Assembly: GCA_032622095.1 (NCBI GenBank)
Contig: CP136061.1
Span: 46,941,797 to 47,005,796 of the forward strand
Reading direction: 5' to 3'
Length of the DNA stretch: 64,000 bases
Origin: Siphonodentalium dalli
Taxonomy: Eukaryota > Mollusca > Scaphopoda > Gadilida > Siphonodentaliidae
Positions 12,401-24,400 of this stretch are shown piece by piece. A model generated the notes under the pieces. The model made no database searches, was not told the DNA's origin, and was given only the letters and a program-made list of their open reading frames with translations. The stretch's first letter is position 1; the number at the start of each line of letters is the position of its first letter. The translations under genes were made by a program, and so were the position numbers.

Positions 12401-15400
12401 TAGTGATGCTATACTGCACAGCATGACCAAGTTCACCCTCTGGGAACCTCATTCTATTTAAAACCTATAGGAGACCAAGGATCAGTATGAAGATCCCCAG
12501 TTGAGGTTGGTGATATTCACCTATTAGTCACCTAAATTATGCAATTTATCTTCTGCAAATTAGGGGATATAGAAACTGAACAAAATGTTAATGTTAATTT
12601 TGAGACTATAGATAATTCCCAGAAGATGAGGCTTAAGCAGAATGAGGTTCCCAGAGTGTGAAGTTAGTGATGCTAGCCCACAGTGCGGGGTAGCATCAAA
12701 TAAATTCACTCTCTGGGGACCTCATTCTGCAAATTGCAGACACTATATCCAGGCTGGCACTTACTCATGCTGATAAGTGAAATAACTCATGATTGTTTTA
12801 TAGGTAACCCACATGAAGCCTCACACAGATGGAAGCATGCACTATGGAGTGTCGTCTGCTCCAGTCTGTGTGGGGCTCTTCATGGGTTAGACACACTATT
12901 TCAAGGCTTTCTTCTGTAAGATCTTACCTTTGTCCAGAGCTCGCTGTATTTCTGATAGACATCGAGTTTCTCCTGAACTTCTCCTTTATACGTGTTAATG
13001 ATAGAGTTGAGCTGTTGAGAGATTTTAGCGATATCTTTCTGTTCGTTGATGATCTTGTGCAGCGGTTTGAATGCCGTTTGTGGGATGGGTTTTAGCTCGT
13101 CTTTGTCATCTAAAGCAGCAAGTTCCATCTCCTGATCATATAGATAATTATCATTAGATCATTTACGCTAATTGATGGTACCATTAATGATTTAATATAT
13201 AATGGCAGTTGTGACTTGTAATATTATGAAATCAGTAGTTCAGTTGACTTAAATATATTACTAGTGATTCAAAGACTACAGTGAACATACAGATAGTTAG
13301 TGAAAAATATGCATTAAAATGGTTAAAAAAAGAAAGAAATTCTCAAATTGTTCCTTAGAGCGACCTTGGTAACTGGCCATGCATAGAGAGGCTATTTTAG
13401 ATAAGAACTCAAAACAGTGTATGAAATGACGATATGTGACCCAAAAACAGATCTACCCCTTTGAATAAAATATTTCACCAATCTATGTTCAAGGATTAGT
13501 TCTTTTTATCGCAAATGCTGAAAAGAGAAGTCACTCTTCAAAAGCTTTCGAACTTAAGCCTAATTCTTCAGTTGATATTCTTCAGACTAAATCATATGAT
13601 GGTATTCAAGTAAACATGCATGAACAAATAAGAATGGGAGATACATGTACTTGGGAAAGTTTAGGCTATTGTTATTTGTACATGTATGTTTACCTAAATG
13701 CCATCATGTGATTTAGTCTGAATAATATCAACTGAATAAGCCTCAACCCTTTACCCAACAGAAGGGCCCTGTGCCAATGCATTCTCTTATATATGCGAGT
13801 CGACCATAGGTCGCCTCGCATATATAAGAGAATGCATTGGCTTAACACATTAAAAATTATAAAATTGTTAAAGAATGTAAGAAAAAATGGTAAAAAGTGT
13901 TAAAAAAAGATTTTTTTTAGGCCAATGCATTCTTACATTCTTTAACAATTTTATAATTTTTTCTTACATTTTTTAACAATTTTTATAATATTTTTCTACA
14001 TTCTTTGACAATTTTATCATTTTTAATATGTGTTAAGCCAATGCATTCTCTTATATATGCGAGGCGACCTATGGTCGACTCGCATATATAAGAGAATGCA
14101 TTGGCACAGGGCCATTCTGTTGGGTAAAGGGTTAATGGAATTTTAAGTTACTTTGCTGACTTTGAAAGAATATGGTGATCAGTTCAATATATTGCTATGG
14201 TTCACCTTTACCCAACAGAAGGGCCCTGTGCCAATGCATTCTCTTATATATGCGAGTCGACCATAGGTCGCCTCGCATATATAAGAGAATGCATTGGCTT
14301 AACACATTAAAAATTATAAAATTGTTAAAGAATGTAAGAAAAAATGGTAAAAAGTGTTAAAAAAAGATTTTTTTTAGGCCAATGCATTCTTACATTCTTT
14401 AACAATTTTATAATTTTTTCTTACATTTTTTAACAATTTTTATAATATTTTTCTACATTCTTTGACAATTTTATCATTTTTAATATGTGTTAAGCCAATG
14501 CATTCTCTTATATATGCGAGGCGACCTATGGTCGACTCGCATATATAAGAGAATGCATTGGCACAGGGCCATTCTGTTGGGTAAAGGGTTAATGGAATTT
14601 TAAGTTACTTTGCTGACTTTGAAAGAATATGGTGATCAGTTCAATATATTGCTATGGTTCACTACTCATAGAAACCAGCAAACTTTCGTGAACAACTGAT
14701 AATTGGGGACATAGTATCTCACGAAATAAAAGATAAAATAATTTTCCGAACTAAGTATTACAATGAATTAATGAAAACTCAGCTTTAAATGTCCATCTTA
14801 AACCGTGCTATTCTTTAGAAGGGGTGGAGAAGGATTACAGGTGAGGTTTTTTCAGACTAACATATTTGAACTTCTTGAATGTTTAGTGATGTTTGTTGAC
14901 AAATCAGAAACAGTTTTGTTTACATAACAATGGTTTCAACACAAAAAATTACATTCTTCGAGAACTATCAATAATGAATATACGAACAAAGTTTATTATG
15001 TTAACATCAACTTTTTACGTCAGAATATAAATTGTATCCAAAATCCCAGAAGAACGAATATGTTATCCTACTATCAAGATGTTATCTTACTCTCAGAACT
15101 GAGTCACGACGTCAATGTTTGCGTCTTTGGTATCCTTGCACATTATTTTAACAGAAATAGCTGGTGGTTTGTAGCTTTAGGAACATATTAGGTCCGAACC
15201 ATGTGTTTCATTTTGGTCTGGGTTGTAACAAACTGGTATAGATAATATAATAAACAGTCAACCCTTCACAGTAGCGTATGGGATTTCACCTCTCGTGAAA
15301 TTTTCGCTCTATTTTCACTCAGCTAGCTCCTTGTAAAAATAATCCTACGTATATTGCTCAAGGAGAAAAATGTACGCTACTCAGAAAATTAACTATTGTC

Positions 15401-18400
15401 AATTATTCTATTTCTCTATGTTCTTCTTAGTGGTGATGTTTTTACAAACTTTTAAATGTTTTGCACATTTACCCAATGTGTTTATTGAAGTCATTGTTAG
15501 ACTAGGACTAAAAAATAAAGAATTGAAAATGCTACAATTCCGCTTCCCATCAAAACAGAATTAAGAAGAGAGGTTAAACGCTAAAAAACATGAGAATATA
15601 TGTGTTTACTAATTATTTTATTGTCACTTGAGTGAATTTGGGAAATAATAATGTCAGAATTAGACATTGATATTAAATTTTATATACGTCTTACATTGAA
15701 CATGCAGGCATAACCATGTCGGGCGAGTACGTCATAGATGACATCATATCCATGGGCGAATATATTTTTACAAATAAACTGAGTATATAATATTGTAACA
15801 GTCGCCTATTGTAAACAAATAAGTTATACAAACATCATTATTAAAAGCACAAATCAATGTAAATAATAAAAATAGCATCCGTCTACATTATATCCATGAA
15901 AAGTTTCCTTTTAGGAGATGAGTTTTCGAAGTTATGTACATAGTAACATAATATTACCCTAAAACTACCATAAACTAAATAATGTTGTTCCACCCACCAA
16001 CCGTACGGCAACATCAATGTCATTCTACCCACCAACCGTACGGCAACATCAATGTCATTCTACCTACCAACCGTATGGAGACATAAATGTCACTCCACCC
16101 ACCAACCGTACGGCAACATCAATGTCATTCTACCTACCAACCGTATGGCAACATCAATGTCATTCTACCTACCAACCGTACGGCAACATCAATGTCACTC
16201 CACCCACCAACCGTACGGCAACATCAATGTCACTCCACCCACCAACCGTACGGCAACATCAATGTCATTCTACCTACCAACCGTATGGAGACATAAATGT
16301 CACTCCACCCACCAACAGTACGGCAACATCAATGTCATTCTACCTACCAACCGTATGGAGACATAAATGTCACCCCACCCACCAACCGTACGGCAACATC
16401 AATGTCACTCCACCCACCAACCGTACGGCAACATCAATGTCATTCTACCTACCAACCGTATGGAGACATAAATGTCACTCCACCCACCAACAGTACGGCA
16501 ACATCAATGTCATTCTACCTACCAACCGTATGGAGACATAAATGTCACCCCACCCACCAACAGTACGGCAACATCAATGTCATTCTACCTACCAACCGTA
16601 TGGAGACATAAATGTCACCCCACCCACCAACCGTACGGCAACATCAATGTCATTCTACCTACCAACCGTATGGAGACATAAATGTCACCCCACCCACCAA
16701 CAGTACGGCAACATCAATGTCATTCTACCTACCAACCGTATGGAGACATAAATGTCACTCCACCCACCAACCGTACGGCAACATCAATGTCACTCCACCC
16801 ACCAACCGTATGGAGACATAAATGTCACTCCACCCACCAACAGTACGGCAACATCAATGTCATTCTACCTACCAACCGTACGGCAACATAAATGTCACTC
16901 CACCCACCAACAGTACGGCAACATCAATGTCACTCCACCCACCAACCGTACGGCAACATCAATGTCATTCTACCTACCAACCGTACAGCGACATCAATGT
17001 CATTCTACCTACCAACCGTACAGCAACATCAATGTCATTCAACCTACCAACCGTATGGAGACATAAATGTCATTCTACCTACCAACCGTATGGAGACATA
17101 AATGTCATTCTACCTACCAACCGTACGGCAACATCAATGTCATTCAACCTACCAACCGTATGGAGACATAAATGTCACTCCACCCACCAACAGTACGGCA
17201 ACATCAATGTCATTCAACCTACCAACCGTATGGAGACATAAATGTCATTCTACCTACCAACCGTATGGAGACATAAATGTCATTCTACCTACCAACCGTA
17301 CGGCAACATCAATGTCATTCTACCTACCAACCGTATGGAGACATAAATGTCACTCCACCCACCAACAGTACGGCAACATCAATGTCATTCTACCTACCAA
17401 CCGTATGGAGACATAAATGTCACTCCACCCACCAACAGTACGGCAACATCAATGTCATTCTACCTACCAACCGTATGGAGACATAAATGTCATTCTACCT
17501 ACCAACAGTACGGCAACATCAATGTCATTCTACCTACCAACCGTACGGCAACATAAATGTCACTCCACCCACCAACAGTACGGCAACATCAATGTCATTC
17601 TACCTACCAACCGTATGGAGACATAAATGTCACTCCACCACCAACAGTACGGCAACATCAATGTCATTCTACCTACCAACCGTACGGCAACATAAATGTC
17701 ACTCCACCCACCAACCGTACGGCAACATCAATGTCACTCCACCCACCAACCGTACGGCAACATCAATGTCATTCTACATACCAACCGTACAGCGACATCA
17801 ATGTCATTCTACCTACCAACCGTACGGCAACATAAATGTCATTCTACCTACCAACCGTACGGCAACATCAATGTCATTCTACCTACCAACCGTATGGAGA
17901 CATAAATGTCACTCCACCCACCAACAGTACGGCAACATCAATGTCATTCTACCTACCAACCGTATGGAGACATAAATGTCATTCTACCTACCAACCGTAC
18001 GGCAACATCAATGTCATTCTACCTACCAACCGTATGGAGACATAAATGTCACTCCACCCACCAACAGTACGGCAACATCAATGTCATTCTACCTACCAAC
18101 CGTATGGAGACATAAATGTCACTCCACCCACCAACAGTACGGCAACATCAATGTCACTCCACCCACCAACCGTATGGAGACATAAATGTCATTCTACCTA
18201 CCAACCGTATGGAGACATAAATGTCATTCTACCTACCAACCGTATGGAGACATAAATGTCATTCTACCTACCAACAGTACGGCAACATCAATGTCATTCT
18301 ACCTACCAACCGTATGGAGACATAAATGTCACTCCACCCACCAACAGTACGGCAACATCAATGTCATTCTACCTACCAACCGTATGGAGACATAAATGTC

Positions 18401-21400
18401 ACTCCACCCACCAACAGTACGGCAACATCAATGTCATTCTACCTACCAACCGTATGGAGACATAAATGTCACTCCACCCACCAACCGTACGGCAACATCA
18501 ATGTCATTCTACCTACCAACCGTACGGCAACATCAATGTCATTCTACCTACCAACCGTACGGCAACATCAATGTCATTCTACCTACCAACCGTATGGAGA
18601 CATAAATGTCACTCCACCCACCAACCGTACAGCGACATCAATGTCATTCTACCTACCAACCGTACGGCAACATAAATGTCATTCTACCTACCAACCGTAC
18701 GGCAACATCAATGTCACTCCACCCACCAACCGTATGGAGACAAATGTCATTCTACCTACCAACCGTACGGCAACATAAATGTCACTCCACCCACCAACCG
18801 TACGGCAACATCAATGTCATTCTACCTACCAACCGTACGGCAACATAAATGTCACTCCACCCACCAACCGTACGGCAACATCAATGTCATTCTACCTACC
18901 AACCGTACGGCAACATAAATGTCACTCCACCCACCAACCGTACGGCAACATCAATGTCATTCTACCTACCAACCGTACGGCAACATAAATGTCACTCCAC
19001 CCACCAACAGTACGGCAACATCAATGTCATTCTACCTACCAACCGTACGGCAACATAAATGTCACTCCACCCACCAACCGTACGGCAACATCAATGTCAT
19101 TCTACCTACCAACCGTACAGCGACATCAATGTCATTCTACCTACCAACCGTATGGAGACATAAATGTCATTCTACCTACCAACCGTATGGAGACATAAAT
19201 GTCATTCTACCTACCAACCGTACGGCAACATCAATGTCATTCTACCTACCAACCGTATGGAGACATAAATGTCACTCCACCCACCAACCGTACGGCAACA
19301 TCAATGTCACTCCACCCACCAACCGTATGGAGACATAAATGTCATTCTACCTACCAACCGTATGGAGACATAAATGTCATTCTACCTACCAACCGTATGG
19401 AGACATAAATGTCACTCCACCTACCAAAGGGTTAAGTACAAATTAAAGATAAGCCGTAGTGTCATGCTTTATATATTTTACGCATTCCAGTGAGATATAG
19501 GTGTTGATTCGGATGTATGCAATGATGTTAAAGCAAGCTTTCCATCTTATAAAAATTAACATAATGTGCATCTGACTTGTGATATTTGGTTTGTGAAACA
19601 TAGAGCATTTTTATTGTGAGCTTGCACAGGAGAAAATTTTATGGTGATAGTAGTGATGTGCGGTTTTGCGGTTTCTCGGTTTTCTTTTGGTTTAATTTAA
19701 AAACCAAACCGCAACCGATATATTCTATAAAACCTATTCTTCCGGTTTCAATTAACCGACACACCTGGTCGCTTTTCAAAGACGTGTGGTCAGTTTGCGC
19801 TTTTGTCAACTGCTATTTACCAAATTTTAGCAGTTTCAATTTGAACATTTGGGTGTCACCATAGACTATGGAAATCACTGCAAAATTGCAGGAAATATTA
19901 GGCCATATATTATACCTTCTGCTCTATGCATATAGTCATCGGTGTATTAAGTAAAACAATAACCGAAACCAAAACCTGTTTTTTTCTACAAAAACCGTAA
20001 CAAAACCAAAACCGAAATTAAATTTCAAAACTGCACATCACAAGGTGATAGATATCGTGATGAATTATATGGTGATAGATCGTGATGTCAGTAAACTCAC
20101 TCGTCGTCTGATAAATCTGATATAGGCATCTCGTTTCTAATGATGTTAGAGAGTGAAAATGTTAGAAAAATGACATATCGAGAGTGAAGTAATGAGGGAA
20201 AATAGGATACTAAATGTTAATATATGTGTGGAAGCTATGTCTCTATTAGAACTTTACAACTTTACTCTTCCTCACATATAATGAAGGCTTCATGAAATCT
20301 GTTGTTATACATGCTCAACTGCAATTTACTGGGCCAATAGCTGAAGAACAAAACGGTGTTGGTATATTTTGTTATTAACTTTTTCATCATAGATACTCAT
20401 TATCTGATTGGAAGAATCTTTAACATATTACTCCACTCTCAGGTTATTATTCAACTAAGATTTAAAAAATGGTCAATTATGCCAAATAATTAGTAACAAT
20501 TCGCATTGATTGGGATACCCATGATATCTGAAACATTAATTAGGGTACACATGAGTAGAACTCTGTGATTAGTATATGACAAAATATCAATATTCAGCTG
20601 GTGCATGTATTATTAGTTGCATCCACTTACAGTTGCTTTTTGCTGAAAAAAATGCATAAAGAACGCATATCGTAATTATGATAATTACATTAGGAAGGAA
20701 GGAAATATTGAGTGTAGGAATATTGAATGGCAAGAACAACATCGCAGTAACATCACTACAAAGTTCCCAATATTTAATGATATTTCAATCTCAAAATGCA
20801 TTTTCAAACTTTCAAACTGACAAACTTGCCCAGATACACAAATCAGGTTAACATCCCTTTGGATGAATCACAAATTGGTGCTTATTGGAAATAAAACCAA
20901 CTTCATTATCACACAAGCCTGAGTTTAGTGTGCCTGTCATTTGCAGAATGAGGTCCCCAGAGGGCTCATTCTGCATGGCTTCATCTGCTATGGGAGACAT
21001 AGACTCAGATTGAAGTTCCCAAATGGTGAATATTGTGATGTACACCCATTGGGAACCTCAATTATGCAATGTGTTGTCTGCCGATTTGGGGATAAAGCGA
21101 AACTAAACTAAAAAAGAAATAGAATCTATGTGAAGAAGTCGTATAAAAATTTGATAATAAAGAAACTTTCCTGAGAAGATGAGGCCTAAGCAGAATGAGG
21201 TCCATAGAGGACTCAGGCTTGTTATCACTGGATGGCTTTTGAAACACCATACTGACTGAGCCACAGGGGCCACCCATGAATATAAGATACTAACCTTTTG
21301 TAGTTGTTTTTGATGCATGATGAGATGATCCCACTGTGGAATGTTCTCACACGTCTTCAGTATCGTCTGTGTAACATGCTGTAACGCCGTCTGTAGGTCG

Positions 21401-24400
21401 TCCAGGCTAGGCTTCAGCACGACATTAGGAATAGACAGAGTGATATCAGCTTTGAATAGCGGAACCTTCGTCGAGCTGGAGTCAATGACATTCATGCCAT
21501 ATTTGTTTGATGTCTGCAAACGTCTCTTGATAGCATCCAGTGATAGTTTTGTACCTGTAAATAGCAAGTGTTCAAAAGATATTGTAAATACATGATTCCA
21601 CAAGAGAGATATATATGATTTGCTTTATTTCTATGGTTTAGTCATCCAACAAGATTGAAATTTTACGTTGCCTTTAGATTTCAAAGTGTTATATTGTTGT
21701 TCACACTAAAGATGAACTACTGGCGCCATAGCGCCTTATTCCTCAATTAAATAAACACAACATTCTTTATACAGGTTTTGTTCACTTATTCCACAAACAA
21801 ATTCATGTCTTATATTTACATATGTTTTTGCTCATTTATTGCCACAAATTAGCTGAACTAATTCTTTATTTGTTTTCTTAAATCTGTCCCGAGTTTGGGG
21901 ATTTTCCAATGTACCACCATAAGTTAATTAGCCCAATATTAACTTATTCCTATCTGTACATGAATTATCATGTGCTTATCAACGATCACATGGTCAATAT
22001 AAACAACTGGCTTCGAATAAAATTCAGCAGTACATTTAAAAAGCACACACAATTATTCTGCCCACCTATTCTAACCATTTTAACCAACAAATTGTAACAT
22101 CAGTTTAATTTTGGTGTGTTTTATTGTGGTATGAAACACATGATCAAATTGGCAGTTGACATATCAGTGAACAGAAATTAGTGTAAAACATATGGGTTAC
22201 ATAAATATATATTGATGAAACTTACATTTAACGAGAGCATCAGTGTTTCTTTGTGTGAAATGATTGAGGAATGTATTGTAGCAGCACGGCAGACACTCCT
22301 GACATCGCTGCTTTTTGTTCTTAAGGTCGGGATTCAGACACGTGTAGCCATCATTAATGCTGAGATTCGTAAGTTGGTCTGGCATGAGCTTCACCTTTAA
22401 CACATCCAGGATCTCGCACACGGCTCTCTCAACTTGCTGACTCTGACTGTAAAGTGATCATTTCAAAACCAAATCTTATTATTTTATTACTCTCGGATCT
22501 GGCAAAGTGTTTGGGAATATTCCATTGGAAATATTAATGCCACAGAATCTTTAATAATTGGGAATTTCTAAGAGTGATAAAGAATATAGGAAAATTCATT
22601 GTCAGAGTCAAAATCAGCCTGATGGATTTCTTAATTTGCTGAATCTCAGTTTAAGTGAACAGATCATTATGGCTTGAAAAATTTTATAACATAAAGTAGC
22701 AGTCAATATTTTCTTCACACCAAGAGAGTTTCTTTAAATTGCAAATTTTTGGGCCATATATTTCCCATTGGGAAGACCACCCATTCAAACAATTGCCCAA
22801 ACATTTTCTGCCACAACAGCAGATATATCCCTTTCATGACAGAGCCGTGCTGGTGCAGCATTTAAGATCCTGTGCAAGTGCATTCTCTTATATAAGTGAG
22901 TCTCCCATAGGGAGCCTCGCATATTTAAGAGAATGCACTGACTTACACTGTCAAGGTAAATATTTTTAGGCCAACGTATTCTCTTATATATGCGAGGCTT
23001 CCTATGGGAGACTCGCATATATAAGAGAATGCATTGGGACAGGGTCTTCATAAAATTTCAGGAAGCTCATGTCATGGAAGGGATATATATCTATTTCTGA
23101 TAACGATGAGCTGACAATCAGAACAGGCATCAGTCATAGGCCGATAACAAACCATTAGTTGATAGTTGTAAGCCGGGGTTGAGTATTAACAACAAACAAC
23201 AAACCGGCCAAAAACACCCAAATAAAGCTTCAACAGCCTAAAATATCTTCGGTCTGTCTCAATAACACCATACAAATATGGATATCATTGGAACCGGTTC
23301 ATTGACCACATTGTGATGGTTACAATTATGCCCTGTGCCAATGCATTCTCTTATATATGTGAGTCTCCAATAGGGAGCATCGCATATATAAGAGAATACA
23401 TTGGCCTAACAATATTTACCTTGACCTTGTAAGCCAATGCATACTCTTATATATGCGAGACTCCCTATGGGAGACTCACATATATAAGAGAAGGCACAGT
23501 CACATGATCTTTAATGCTGCACTAGCGCAGCTCCTATCACCAAAGGATTAAATGTATCTTGTATAATATAAATACTGCATATCCAGGTACTTACAGTGCA
23601 AGTTGTTCAGAAGATGCGTTGACCACAGATTGAGTTAGGTCCATGAATTGTTGCATGGATATAGCCTCATTTTCTGGGAGGTCGCACAGTGCAGTGACGG
23701 ACATATCCTGTAAGACGTCCTCCACACGGCACTCTAGAATATCCAACACGGTCTTTGTCAGCTTCTCCAAATCATTCATAGCTGTATAGCACTTTGCTAT
23801 ATCTGCGAATATTAATGTTGAGAAAATTCTATACTCAGCATATTTTTAATAATGAAAACTGTAATATTCAGCTACAGCGCAGACAACATTTATCACCCCT
23901 AGCCAAGTGGTCTGCTAATTTGCTATGACGTTGGTGTCCTGCTGAATTGCTATTATGCTGGTAGTGCAAACGAGATGCTGTTGAAAAATGTACCGTTATT
24001 TTCTCTAAAGTTGTAATTTTCTTGGTATTTGGCTAATCTTCAAGAACCGATATACTTTGAAATATTTCAACAATGACTGCTCTGGTTCTTGCAAAACAAC
24101 ATGAATAGCCATCCTGATTATGGTCGGTTTACAACAACCAACACACCCATTATTAAAATACACATAATGGCATTCCTAGATTCATTAAGATCAGCAAAAA
24201 ACCTCATAAATTAGCTGTATTTGGTCAACGTGACTCCATGCACTCATTCAACCATATCTTTACTGGATGGATTTTCCATTCAGTTATAAATGTACGTTTG
24301 GAATGGTCTATTATTCATTTGGAGGGGTGTTCAGGAAAAATGAGCAGACGACATTATGACGAAAAGAAAATAAAAGTGCTGAAGTATTAATATTCTTTGG

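Noticed and set aside
13748-14661. Frames containing [16 protein letters not shown], also at 26646-26901, 22785-23051 and 49364-49564
   Set aside because: Translations of the palindromic core of TTAA elements; they appear on both strands and at each copy.
16017-19408. Many overlapping open frames of 69-174 codons (SFYLPTV / QPYGNINV repeats)
   Set aside because: They arise because a 35-bp unit without stop codons is repeated; frames restart every 70 bp and there is no start context, splice evidence or domain.
15981-19427. CRISPR-like array
   Set aside because: Units are contiguous with no unique spacers, and the setting is a eukaryotic intron.
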